Made by a program: the position numbers and the translations under genes
Part shown: in pieces, positions 1 through 8,184 of the stretch
How positions within the stretch are numbered: the first letter of the stretch is position 1
Layout: the number at the start of each line of letters is the position of its first letter
The notes under the pieces: model-generated
Databases searched by the model: none
What the model was told of the DNA's origin: nothing
The model's input: only the letters and a program-made list of their open reading frames with translations
From: Planctomycetota bacterium
GTDB lineage: Bacteria > Planctomycetota > Planctomycetia > Pirellulales > UBA1268
Assembly (NCBI GenBank): GCA_027622795.1
Contig: JAQBZA010000011.1
Coordinates: forward strand, 1 to 19,509
Direction: 5' to 3'
DNA length: 19,509 nucleotides

Positions 1-1411
1 CAGCCGTTCGTTCGAGGCTTCGCTGCCCCGAGAGAACACCCGCCGCTGTGTCGCCAGTGAGCCAGGCGGTCGGGGGGCCACCGCTGTGCTTGACGGCCGC
101 ACCCGGTGGGAATTCATCGTCCAGCCAGACGACCTCACGTCGCTCAGGGGGTGGCCGCGGATCGAGCGTGGCCGGGTCAACGTACTCGACCGCCGCGTAG
201 GCGTCGTCAACGGCTTTCTCAAGTGCTGGCCGGGCCGCTTCGAGATCGGCCAACTGCCGGTCCTGCTCCGGTGACGGCACCTTGATCACCGGTGGCGTGT
301 CAATTTTGTTGCCATCGAAACCGGGGTCGGCGGCCGAATTGAAGAAGGCATAAAGTGAATAGAACTCCCGCTGTGAAATGGGATCAAACTTGTGGGAGTG
401 ACAAACGGCGCACTGCCCAGTGAGGCCCATGAAGGCATTCGTCATCGTGGCCGTGCGATCGACCGCATAGCGGAAGAGCAGTTCCTCGTTGATCGATCCG
501 CCTTCGCTTGTGGTCACATTGCATCGTGAGAAGCCGGTGGCGATCTTCTGTGAGAGCGTGGCCTCGGGCAGCAGGTCGCCGGCCAGTTGCCAAATGGTGA
601 ACTGGTCGAAAGGCAAGTTGTCGTTGAAGGCTTGCACGACCCAATCACGGTAGATCCACATCTGCCGCTCGTTGTCCAAGTGGAGCCCGTGGGTGTCGGC
701 ATAGCGGGCCGCGTCGAGCCAGTGCTGAGCCATCTCCTCGCCGTGATGCACGCTGGCGAAGAGCCGCTCGACCTGTTTCCCGTAGGCGTCAGGTGACGCG
801 TCAGCGGTGAAGGCATCGACTTCGGCTGGTGTCGGAGGCAGCCCAGTGAGGGCGAAGGAGAGCCGGCGGAGAAGTGTCGCGGGGTCCGCCTCGGGGTTCA
901 CCGGCAGGTTTACCTCCTTCAGCCGCACTTCAAGGAACCGGTCAATCGGGTTGGTGACGGCTGGGTCGCTTCCACTCGGCACCTCCGGTCGGACAATCGG
1001 ACGAAACGACCAGTGGCGCTCATACGGGGCGCCGCCGGCGATCCATTTCCTGAGGAGTTCCCGCTGCTCAGGGGAGAGTGCCTTGTTGGTATGCGGGGGA
1101 GGCATCACGACGTCGGGGTCGGTGGCCTCGATCCTGCTGACAAGTTCGCTTGCCTTGGGATCACCAGCGACGATCGCCCGGCGGCCGCCATCGAGTTGGG
1201 CCATGGCTGCCTCGGCCAGGTCGAACCGGAGACCCGCCTCCTGTGTGCCGGGCCCGTGACAGGCGTAACAGTTTTCCGACAGGATCGGCCTGATGTCGCG
1301 ATCAAAGCGGATCGCCTGCTCCGTGGCGACCAGCGGTTGCCCGCCAGCATCCCACGCGACAAGGGCCATCACGAAGGCTCGTGCCCGGCGCCACCACACG
1401 CAGTCGCTCAT
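1..1411 (-). CDS. PSD1-type planctomycete cytochrome c protein (PSCyt1-DUF1549), C-terminus beyond left edge
   Basis: The visible 470 residues begin with a weak Sec-like signal (WRRARA followed by a short hydrophobic run, residues 7-20). A planctomycete cytochrome c domain follows, with heme motif CYACH at 48-52 and the MPPP segment at 103-106. The DUF1549 domain (about 155-360) contains HWLDAARYADTHG, the LPFDQFT segment and a second CxxCH, CAVCH at 334-338, followed by the family signature HKFDP. The last visible part (VVWLDDEFPPGA onward) resembles the start of a beta-sandwich insert. The DUF1553 domain expected after it lies outside the window. ATG at 1411 has GGGAG seven bases upstream; an in-frame GTG at 1468 is possible but has less support. 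The molecular function of this family is unproven; an extracytoplasmic redox role is inferred from the heme motifs. The family call is very secure. It is separated from the PQQ-like gene by 179 bases. Confidence 0.93.
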   Translation of the reverse strand, partial: MSDCVWWRRARAFVMALVAWDAGGQPLVATEQAIRFDRDIRPILSENCYACHGPGTQEAGLRFDLAEAAMAQLDGGRRAIVAGDPKASELVSRIEATDPDVVMPPPHTNKALSPEQRELLRKWIAGGAPYERHWSFRPIVRPEVPSGSDPAVTNPIDRFLEVRLKEVNLPVNPEADPATLLRRLSFALTGLPPTPAEVDAFTADASPDAYGKQVERLFASVHHGEEMAQHWLDAARYADTHGLHLDNERQMWIYRDWVVQAFNDNLPFDQFTIWQLAGDLLPEATLSQKIATGFSRCNVTTSEGGSINEELLFRYAVDRTATMTNAFMGLTGQCAVCHSHKFDPISQREFYSLYAFFNSAADPGFDGNKIDTPPVIKVPSPEQDRQLADLEAARPALEKAVDDAYAAVEYVDPATLDPRPPPERREVVWLDDEFPPGAAVKHSGGPPTAWLTGDTAAGVLSGQRSLERTA

Positions 1412-1590
1412 CTGGGATCTCCCGCAATCAGTGAACAGCCGCAAGCGCCTCCCTGCGGCGGGAACCACGACTCTCCTATCTTAGTCGGCACCATCCCTCC
1501 CCTCCAGTGGACGGTAGCGCCCGCCCCGTCAGAAACACCCCGAACCGTGTGATCGTGCCTCACTCAGGGCGGCATGCGGCGATCAGGCGG

Positions 1591-2817
1591 TCATTCAGCC
1601 GCACGAAGCTTCCAGAGGCTGGTGTTGCTGCGTAGGAAAACACCTCCCGCTGCGACCGCCGGCGACCCGAGGATCTGGTCCTCGAGATCGAGTGTGCCAC
1701 TCACGTCAGCCGTTGTGTCAGTGAACGTCACGACCTGGACCAGCCCCCGCTCACTGACGCAGACGATGCGGTCACCGACGATCACCGGCGTGGCACTGAA
1801 CGGTCCCTGCAAGCGAACCTGCCAGACCCGCTCACCGTCTGTGGTGCGACAGGCTGTGAGCACGTCGCCCTTGCTGATCGCAAACACGAGACCACCGGAG
1901 ACGACTGGGCTCGACGTGCCAGGGGAAAGTCGACTGGTTTGCCAGAGTTGCTTGGGGCGGCCGTCGGTGACGTCCGCAAAGTCGAGTGCCGTCACCCCAT
2001 GGGAAGGCACATACACGACCTGTCCTTGTCGGCAGCTCGACGGAATCGTGCTGGCACCGTCGTCGTACCGCCATGCTACGCTTCCATCACGCACCCGAAC
2101 CGCCTCCATGCCAGCGCTCGACTGCAGGCCGATCAGACCCGCATCAAGCACGACGGGACTCGTCCAGTTGGCTGCCTTCGGTCGACTGAGCCGCCACTGG
2201 TTCACTCCCGTGGAAACATCGACACCCAGCGTGTAGGACTCGCTGTCGTTTTCCACCTGAACGACAACCACGTCATCCACAATCGCGGGTGAACTGGCCA
2301 TACCGAGACTGTTGCTGACGTTGGGATAGTCAGCGGTGATGCCGCGAAGCCAGAGCAGCCCCCCATTCATATCGAAACAGACGAGATCGTTTGAGGAAAA
2401 CAGCACGACCACATGTTTGCCATCAGTGCAGGGCGTCGGGGCCGCCACACTGGTTTTTTCATGGCACATGGTTCGACCCGTCGCCCACACCTGCCGCTCC
2501 CACAGCCGCGCACCGGAGGCTACCGCAAAGCAGACGACATGGAGCCGATCCTGTTGCACGCCACTGCTGGCAGACAGAAACACCTTGTCGCCGCTGACAA
2601 CCGGGCCGGAGAGACCGCGGCCGGGAAGATCGACCCGCCACGCCAGTGATGCTTCCGGAAATGACGCCGGCAGCTGTATCGAGGCAGCCTCACCGCTGCC
2701 TGCTGCCCCCTGAAACCGGGGCCACCCATCACCCGCGACCACGATCGTGTCGGCCATCATCCCCGTCCCGACGAGGCTGACTGTCACGGCCATGGCCAAT
2801 TTCCACCGTCGGTTCAT
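1591..2817 (-). CDS. Exported PQQ-like beta-propeller repeat protein
   Basis: 408 residues. A Sec signal (NRRWK then a hydrophobic stretch to about residue 22) is followed by the WPRFQG opening typical of planctomycete PQQ-like/BamB-like propellers. Repeated blade segments follow, of the type GLVFAISKGDVLTAC..TDGERVWQ, spread over residues 55-405. At 408 residues with no CxxCH it is shorter than true quinoprotein dehydrogenases (usually around 600 residues with more conserved active-site residues). I therefore expect a non-catalytic scaffold or ligand-binding propeller rather than a PQQ enzyme; this is inference. The start ATG overlaps the stop of the upstream gene by four bases (ATGA) and has a perfect GGAGGT six bases upstream, indicating translational coupling. 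No heme motif was seen. It is the last gene of the 8071-1591 block. Confidence 0.9.
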   Translation of the reverse strand: MNRRWKLAMAVTVSLVGTGMMADTIVVAGDGWPRFQGAAGSGEAASIQLPASFPEASLAWRVDLPGRGLSGPVVSGDKVFLSASSGVQQDRLHVVCFAVASGARLWERQVWATGRTMCHEKTSVAAPTPCTDGKHVVVLFSSNDLVCFDMNGGLLWLRGITADYPNVSNSLGMASSPAIVDDVVVVQVENDSESYTLGVDVSTGVNQWRLSRPKAANWTSPVVLDAGLIGLQSSAGMEAVRVRDGSVAWRYDDGASTIPSSCRQGQVVYVPSHGVTALDFADVTDGRPKQLWQTSRLSPGTSSPVVSGGLVFAISKGDVLTACRTTDGERVWQVRLQGPFSATPVIVGDRIVCVSERGLVQVVTFTDTTADVSGTLDLEDQILGSPAVAAGGVFLRSNTSLWKLRAAE

Positions 2818-4838
2818 CGCGCCACCTCCGTTGCTGCCGGGGTTGTCGGCAGAGCATCCGGCAGCGGTGTCGGGGGACGATCGACGGCGAGAATCGCCGT
2901 CCCGGCACTGTCACAGACCCGCATTTGAAACTGCCATTCCTTCGTCCATTCCTTTGTCTGAGCATCCTGGCAGAGCTTGACCAGAATCGTGTTTTGACCA
3001 GCCTTCAGCCTGATCGGCAGCCGGTACTGATCGATCCGCATGCCACGATGGTACTCATCGCGGGCGAATACGAGCGTGTCATTGTGCCAGACCTTCCAGG
3101 CATTTTTGCAGCCCAGCCGGATTTCGGCATCGCGGGCCTCCATGGCCTCGAAGGGCGTGAATGCGTAGGCCACCACTTCCTTGAGGCCATCGTCGGGGCC
3201 GGGATATGCCTTGTTGATGTCCACCATGCCATAGTCGTCAGCGGTCATGAATGGCTTCCAACGGGCTTCCACTCCCTTGCCCTGATACGTCGCGTCGAGG
3301 CGGATCTCAGTCTCCGGAGGATAGACCGCCGCAAAGCCTTCACCAGCCGTGTTGTCGAAGGGCCCGATCAGGTGCCAATGGGCGAGAAAACCGAACTGCC
3401 GTTGCAGGTCGACCGCAACCCCCCCCTTCCGCAACCGCTTCGTGATGTCCTCGATTTGATCGACGTCACGAGCCGCGTCGAGCGCACGCCTCAGTGTCGC
3501 CAGCGCGGCCTCGGCGTCCTCCGTCTGCTGTCGGTCCGCGGCAGCGATCAATCTCGACACGGCATCACGGCGGAGTTCGACGCTCGGATCATCGAGCAGA
3601 CCGGCGATGATCGCCTCGGCGCGGGCCGCATCCTGCGATCGCAGCAATTCATACGCCAGCCGCCGCGCCCGGGGATCATGCCGCTGGTCGACAAGAAATG
3701 CTTCGAGTGCTGGCAGTGGCAAGGCGGCCGCCTTGCCGGCGATCGCATCGACAGCAGCCCGCAGCCAATTTGCCGCCAGTGGCCCGGCCCCGTCGATTGC
3801 GGCGAGGACGGTGGGAACGGCCGTCGCATCGGCCTCGGCGACCTCCTGCCACGCCGCTGCAGCCGCCGCATTGCCGTGTCCCTCCGGCCCCACAGCCCGC
3901 AGCACATCAAGCGCCACCTGCAACCTCTGCTTCTCGCCATCTTGTTCCGCCCGCTCAGTGAAGGCAGCCCCAGACGGCTTCGCCACGCCGACCGCCTGCT
4001 CGGGAAAGTCACGCCGGTAGGCTGCCACGAGGGTCTCCTCGTCTCCTGGCAGCAGATAGAGACGCCCGCGGATCGTCTTCGTTTCGCCGGGCTCCAGACC
4101 GCCGATCCGAAAGTCGGCGTGCAAGCAGGTCACGACACCCTGAAAAATTTCCTGATACGGCTCCCAGGCCACCCCCAGCACCCACCGACCATCTGCAGAC
4201 ACGCAGCCGCACAGACCATGAGACGGCACCAGGCTACTGAGTGGACGCGGGTTGACGTCTCCCCGGGGAACTGTGGCGGGGCAATAGACCTGGCCGGGCA
4301 CATATCGCGCCTCCGTCGCCCACGGTGCGGTCGGGAGCCGCAACGGTTTCCCGTCGACCATGACAAAGCACCGCTGGATGTAGGGGGGATGAAGATCCCG
4401 AGCCCGGGCCGGATCCGAACCGGTGAATCGATCAACGCGTACGCACGGCTGGGCCCACGCGGCGGCGGACGTGCGGTCAGTAGGATTACGGGCCGTCACG
4501 ACAAACGTCACTCCGTCATCACAGGCTGCGATATCGTGGACGACGACCACGCCGTCGGCCAACTTGTCTTCGACACGGAGTGCGCGCGGATGATCCGTGG
4601 GTACCAGTCGACTGCTATGCGGAATCACGGTCTCGGCCCAATCCCGATCGGTCGACCCCGCCCGACAGTAGGCCTCCAGATACTGGATCACGACCTGCTG
4701 TCCTGGAAAGTCACCGCTGATGGTGAGCAGGCGGTCTTTCCAGTGAATCTCCGGCTCGGCAGCCATCGACGCCGGCCCGCCGGCCGCGAGCAGTGATGTC
4801 CAGACAACCACCCCCATCCATCGAAGACGCGCATTCAT
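2814..4838 (-). CDS. Exported protein of unknown function: novel N-terminal module, HEAT-like helices, C-terminal jelly-roll-like module
   Basis: 674 residues from the chosen ATG. I recognise no named catalytic family. A Sec signal (NARLRW, hydrophobic core, AAE near residue 28) leads into a beta-rich module (about 28-285). That module has eight cysteines and well-formed motifs such as WAQPCVRVDRFTG and VPRGDVNPRPLS. A helical, alanine-rich HEAT-like stretch follows (about 300-470). The C-terminal part (about 480-650) opens with HWHLIGPFDN and reads like a carbohydrate-binding-type beta sandwich; similar WxxIGPFDN segments occur in planctomycete exported proteins. ATG at 4838 has GAGGGAG eight bases upstream and places the signal peptide at the N-terminus. 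A GTG at 4904 overlapping the previous stop would add 22 residues before the signal and is less likely. Its stop overlaps the PQQ-like start by four bases and it lies 62 bases after the F5/8C-cytochrome gene, so the three are probably co-expressed. Confidence 0.85.
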   Translation of the reverse strand: MNARLRWMGVVVWTSLLAAGGPASMAAEPEIHWKDRLLTISGDFPGQQVVIQYLEAYCRAGSTDRDWAETVIPHSSRLVPTDHPRALRVEDKLADGVVVVHDIAACDDGVTFVVTARNPTDRTSAAAWAQPCVRVDRFTGSDPARARDLHPPYIQRCFVMVDGKPLRLPTAPWATEARYVPGQVYCPATVPRGDVNPRPLSSLVPSHGLCGCVSADGRWVLGVAWEPYQEIFQGVVTCLHADFRIGGLEPGETKTIRGRLYLLPGDEETLVAAYRRDFPEQAVGVAKPSGAAFTERAEQDGEKQRLQVALDVLRAVGPEGHGNAAAAAAWQEVAEADATAVPTVLAAIDGAGPLAANWLRAAVDAIAGKAAALPLPALEAFLVDQRHDPRARRLAYELLRSQDAARAEAIIAGLLDDPSVELRRDAVSRLIAAADRQQTEDAEAALATLRRALDAARDVDQIEDITKRLRKGGVAVDLQRQFGFLAHWHLIGPFDNTAGEGFAAVYPPETEIRLDATYQGKGVEARWKPFMTADDYGMVDINKAYPGPDDGLKEVVAYAFTPFEAMEARDAEIRLGCKNAWKVWHNDTLVFARDEYHRGMRIDQYRLPIRLKAGQNTILVKLCQDAQTKEWTKEWQFQMRVCDSAGTAILAVDRPPTPLPDALPTTPAATEVAR
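2824..2829 (-). promoter_or_regulatory. Strong ribosome-binding site of the PQQ-like gene
   Basis: GGAGGT on the minus strand, six bases before the ATG at 2817 and inside the end of the upstream reading frame. It supports both the start choice and independent loading of ribosomes on the last gene of the block. Confidence 0.75.
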
Positions 4839-4846
4839 CGATCGGG

Positions 4847-4853
4847 CTCCCTC
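4847..4853 (-). promoter_or_regulatory. Ribosome-binding site that decides the start of the 674-residue unknown protein
   Basis: GAGGGAG on the minus strand, eight bases before the ATG at 4838. It favours that start over the upstream GTG at 4904, which would leave a non-signal extension before the hydrophobic segment. Confidence 0.65.
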
Positions 4854-4900
4854 ACGCGCTCGAAGTGACATGGCACACGGTCCAGAAGTGACGAAACGAG

Positions 4901-7900
4901 TCACTCCAGTTTGAATCCTTCGACATAATCAAGCAGACTCACGAACTCCAGCAACGAGAGATCGGCAGCGAGCCCTTCCGGCATCGAACTGGTCGGCAGC
5001 GTCGACCGCTCCTCGATTGCCGCCTTCACAACCCGGTGCTCCGCGCCCTGAACATCACGCATAATCAGCTGGTCGGCTGCCTCACTCGTCACGAAGCCCA
5101 CCACTGTCCTACCACTTTCCAGTATCAGTGCCGTGGTTGCAAACCCTTGGGCAATCGACTTGTGGGGCAGCAGGATGCTTTCCACCAGTTGTCGCCGCGA
5201 GTAGATGCGGGCTGCATTGGCCAGCGATGGGCCGAGCCCCGCGCTGTCGGTTCCGGCAGCATGGCAACTGACGCATTTGCGGGAGACGAAGAGGGCCCCA
5301 CCCACACCGCGGTCGCCCTGTCGACTCTCCACCAGAGAGAGCACGTCGGCGACGGTGCGTTCACCGATCTTTGGCCCCTTGTCAGCAGCGATCGCAGCCG
5401 CCTTCGTGGCATCAACCGCGGGCATCGTGGCCACCCCCGGGAGGCTGGCAGGCGTGCTCATCACGAGTTTGGCAGCCGCCACAAGGGGCGCCACCTCAGG
5501 AGGCGGAGTGCCGCCGAACAGATTCGTGTATTCGACCGCCGCCCGGGGCACCAGCGGATCTCCGCCACCGCGCGCGACGAGTTCCGGAACGATGGTGGCC
5601 GCCGGCAGACGGTGCAGCCCAAGCGTGCGGGCCAACCCGGGCAATTCCGGGGTGTCGGCTGCTCGGACCGCTACGGTGAGCGCCTCGGCAAGCCGCGGTG
5701 ATGCCGGCCACTCTTCGAGGGAATAATAGGGGCCGCGGGTGTCGGGTCTCGTACCCCAGCCTTCCCCTCCCCAACGGCTCTCACGCCGCCACTGTCTGGC
5801 GGCCGCCCATGTAAGGTCGGCCCGCTGCCCAGCATCGGCTTCCGCCAGTCGTTGCAGCACGGCATCAACAGCCGCTTCCGAGTGAATCTCGCCGAGAACC
5901 CGGCATGCCGCTCGGTGGACGGCCGGCTGCCGGGGCATCGCGTCGATTGCCTCACCACACGCGGCGATCACATCAGATTCACCGTTGGCGGCCAGTCGCA
6001 CCAATCCCTCGACGGCGGTGTGGGCGACGATCGGATCGAGATCAGCGGCAGCCTGCAGGATGACCGCTGCCTCCTGGGCGTTTCCCGTGCGGACGAGCGC
6101 CACCACCGCCTCACGCCGTGTGCGGGCGGTGGCAGACGCCACCGCCGCGCGGAGCGGAGCACTCGGCACTACAACACCGGCACCGGCGAGATCACCAAGT
6201 GCCCGGATCGCCCAGGGCGCCACCGTCTCATCCGTGGCAAGTTCCACAAGACGGGGCACCGCATCGCCACCGCGGCCTAGCGCCATCGTGAAGAGAGCCG
6301 CCACCCGCGCAGCGGGCCTAGCCGTCGGGTCGCCCGCCAACGCCATCAGTCCGGCCTCGGCCTCGGCCACAAGTGTCCGACGCAGCAGTGCCCGCTGGGC
6401 GGCCAGACGCAGCCGGTGGCTTGGGCCGGCCAGCTGGGCGACGAGGTCAGCGGCCGTCGCCTGTTCGACGTCAGGGAGCGGCCTGTCCCCGATCCCGCAA
6501 GGCCGAAATCGTGCAATGAACCCGACGTCGCGACCAGACCATTGGAAGCCGCCGCCGCGCCAACTTGCCGCGTAGATATTGCCCAGCGCATCAATGTCGA
6601 GATCCGTCGCCCGCACGATGTCGAGAAACGACTCTTGCTTTGCCTCGTAGCCGGCCCCGCGCGCGATGAGTGGATGACGGTAGATCTTGCCCGTCCCCCA
6701 ATCACAGGTGAAGGCCTGATCATTCATCACCGCCGGCATCCACGGCTCGTCGATCCAGCAGGCCCCGGTGCCGGAGCCACCACCATAGTCGGCCAACGGA
6801 GCCACAATCTCGTCGGCAAAGTGCATGTAGCGCCGTGGATAACCGTGATCCTCGAGGCCGGTAAACGCGTGGAGCCGCACGTTCCAGCCGCCGCCATCGT
6901 TCGTGTTGTCACGGGCGACGATGTCGAGGAGTGGGCCCACGGCCGCCTCGAGGTTGTTGCGGGTGCCACGCGCAAACAGATCAAGCCCGCTTCCGTCGGG
7001 CCGAAACCGCACCAGCCCGCCTCCACGCAGTTGGAGTTTCCGACCGTCGGCCCCCTCTGCCGCCATGAAGCCGAAGTCACCGATAGCGGCATAGATCCAG
7101 CCGTCGATGCCAAGGGCGAGACCATTGCTCGTGTGATCCGCTGGCCGCTTCGAGTAGTCGAAGGCGATCCCACTGACGAGCCTCTCCCGCTCATCGGCCT
7201 CGCCGTCACCATCGCTGTCACGAAACGCCGTCACATGCGGTGGATGAAGCACGATGAGCCTTCCATCGACAAACACCAGCCCGCGGGGGGCGTCGAGATC
7301 GTCAACGAATTCCTGCACGTCGTCGGCTGCGCCGTCGCCATCCGTATCCCGCAGCCGTAGCACGCGACCGCGGTGCGGATCGCGACCCAATGACCCGTTG
7401 CCATCACTCGATACATAGACCGCGCCGTCATCCGTCGCTGCAACAAACACCGGGTAGTTCGCCACTGCCGGGGTGGCGAAGAGGGTGCCGGTGAATCCGG
7501 CTGGCGACTTGATCTCACGAGCGATCGCCGCAGCCAGTTTTTCCTGCGCCCGGGCAACGAGGTTGGGCAACGCGGTGCCCGGCGGCGCCACCAGACGGGC
7601 CTCACGAATGCTGGCCCAGCCCGCTCCGCCGAGAAACGTGACCCGCACCGCTCGGACGTCGGAGCCAGCTTCAGCAGGAATGGTGTGCACAGCCGGACTC
7701 TTGTTCCCGTCGGCAGCGTCGGCGACTTTGGACCAGGTCATGCCGTCGCGCGAGGTCTCGACGAGGTACCGGTAGTCACGGTCCGGAAATTCCCAGTCGA
7801 GTTCCACCGCTACCACGCGCTGCGGCTCCAAAAAATCAGCCCGCCACCATTGCGGGGCCGTCGGGCCGCTGGCGCACCATCGGGTTTCACCGTCACCATC

Positions 7901-8071
7901 ACAGGCGGCCTCGATGGAGTTGCCGGCCTGCTCACTGGAGGCGCTCACCTCTGCCAAGGGGGCGATATTCGGTCGGTCCGCAGTCTCCTCACCAACAAGG
8001 ACAGACTCCGACCACGCTCCGACCAAGAGCATGCACGCAGAGAGGCAAATCGACATGCTTCGACTCGGCAT
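4901..8071 (-). CDS. PVC-type heme-binding protein: F5/8C discoidin, beta-propeller, HEAT repeats, C-terminal cytochrome c
   Basis: 1056 residues. After a Sec-like signal (about 1-22) comes an F5/8 type C (discoidin-like) domain, residues 35-163, with the usual EVSASSE..., DGDGETRWCA and DWEFP pattern. A six-bladed-type propeller (about 195-525) is of the planctomycete membrane-bound dehydrogenase type, with two DxDGDG loops (242-247 and 285-290) that look Ca-binding. HEAT-like helices fill about 540-900. The C-terminal planctomycete heme domain has CVSCH at 933-937 and a likely axial Met in SSMPEGL (M1030). The discoidin domain suggests binding to a glycan or surface; the propeller resembles sugar dehydrogenases, but substrate and activity are unproven. 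ATG 8071 has AGGG nine bases upstream. A chance LSAC at 10-13 is too near the N-terminus to be a convincing lipobox. It heads a block with the two genes downstream. Confidence 0.93.
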   Translation of the reverse strand: MPSRSMSICLSACMLLVGAWSESVLVGEETADRPNIAPLAEVSASSEQAGNSIEAACDGDGETRWCASGPTAPQWWRADFLEPQRVVAVELDWEFPDRDYRYLVETSRDGMTWSKVADAADGNKSPAVHTIPAEAGSDVRAVRVTFLGGAGWASIREARLVAPPGTALPNLVARAQEKLAAAIAREIKSPAGFTGTLFATPAVANYPVFVAATDDGAVYVSSDGNGSLGRDPHRGRVLRLRDTDGDGAADDVQEFVDDLDAPRGLVFVDGRLIVLHPPHVTAFRDSDGDGEADERERLVSGIAFDYSKRPADHTSNGLALGIDGWIYAAIGDFGFMAAEGADGRKLQLRGGGLVRFRPDGSGLDLFARGTRNNLEAAVGPLLDIVARDNTNDGGGWNVRLHAFTGLEDHGYPRRYMHFADEIVAPLADYGGGSGTGACWIDEPWMPAVMNDQAFTCDWGTGKIYRHPLIARGAGYEAKQESFLDIVRATDLDIDALGNIYAASWRGGGFQWSGRDVGFIARFRPCGIGDRPLPDVEQATAADLVAQLAGPSHRLRLAAQRALLRRTLVAEAEAGLMALAGDPTARPAARVAALFTMALGRGGDAVPRLVELATDETVAPWAIRALGDLAGAGVVVPSAPLRAAVASATARTRREAVVALVRTGNAQEAAVILQAAADLDPIVAHTAVEGLVRLAANGESDVIAACGEAIDAMPRQPAVHRAACRVLGEIHSEAAVDAVLQRLAEADAGQRADLTWAAARQWRRESRWGGEGWGTRPDTRGPYYSLEEWPASPRLAEALTVAVRAADTPELPGLARTLGLHRLPAATIVPELVARGGGDPLVPRAAVEYTNLFGGTPPPEVAPLVAAAKLVMSTPASLPGVATMPAVDATKAAAIAADKGPKIGERTVADVLSLVESRQGDRGVGGALFVSRKCVSCHAAGTDSAGLGPSLANAARIYSRRQLVESILLPHKSIAQGFATTALILESGRTVVGFVTSEAADQLIMRDVQGAEHRVVKAAIEERSTLPTSSMPEGLAADLSLLEFVSLLDYVEGFKLE

Positions 8072-8104
8072 TGGACGAAACCCTGACAGATGGACACCAC
8101 CGCG

Positions 8105-8133
8105 AGAATAGTCGGCCCGGGCAACACCCGCAA
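8105..8133 (-). promoter_or_regulatory. Candidate sigma70-like promoter for the F5/8C-cytochrome block
   Basis: On the minus strand, TTGCGG (8128-8133) and TATTCT (8105-8110) are separated by 17 bases. This would give a leader of roughly 27 bases to the ATG at 8071. Matches are only 3/6 and 4/6, so this is a suggestion from spacing and position in the 113-base gap rather than a firm call. Confidence 0.35.
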
Positions 8134-8184
8134 ACCGTCATTGGCACGAACGCCCGCCGGACTCTTCTCCCGATATGACCCGGG

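Noticed and set aside
86..274. Short plus-strand open frame near the left edge
   Set aside because: It lies antisense inside the continuous minus-strand PSD1 frame.
1412..1590. Possible promoter (TAAGAT at 1478-1483, minus strand) for the left-edge PSD1 gene
   Set aside because: The -10 match is only 4/6 and there is no -35-like sequence at a suitable distance. No terminator hairpin was recognised in this gap either.
2925..4796. 623-codon open frame on the plus strand opposite the unknown HEAT-containing protein
   Set aside because: It is a mirror of a high-GC coding strand. The product is Arg/His/Pro-rich with no signal or domain pattern, while the minus strand has a signal peptide, ribosome-binding site and coherent domains.
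4839..4904. GTG start at 4904 overlapping the previous stop (GTGA)
   Set aside because: It would put 22 non-hydrophobic residues before the signal peptide, whereas ATG 4838 has a good ribosome-binding site. Not fully excluded.
8033..8044. LSAC lipobox-like tetrapeptide at residues 10-13 of the F5/8C-cytochrome protein
   Set aside because: The hydrophobic segment before it is too short for a lipoprotein signal and the hydrophobic run continues after the Cys.
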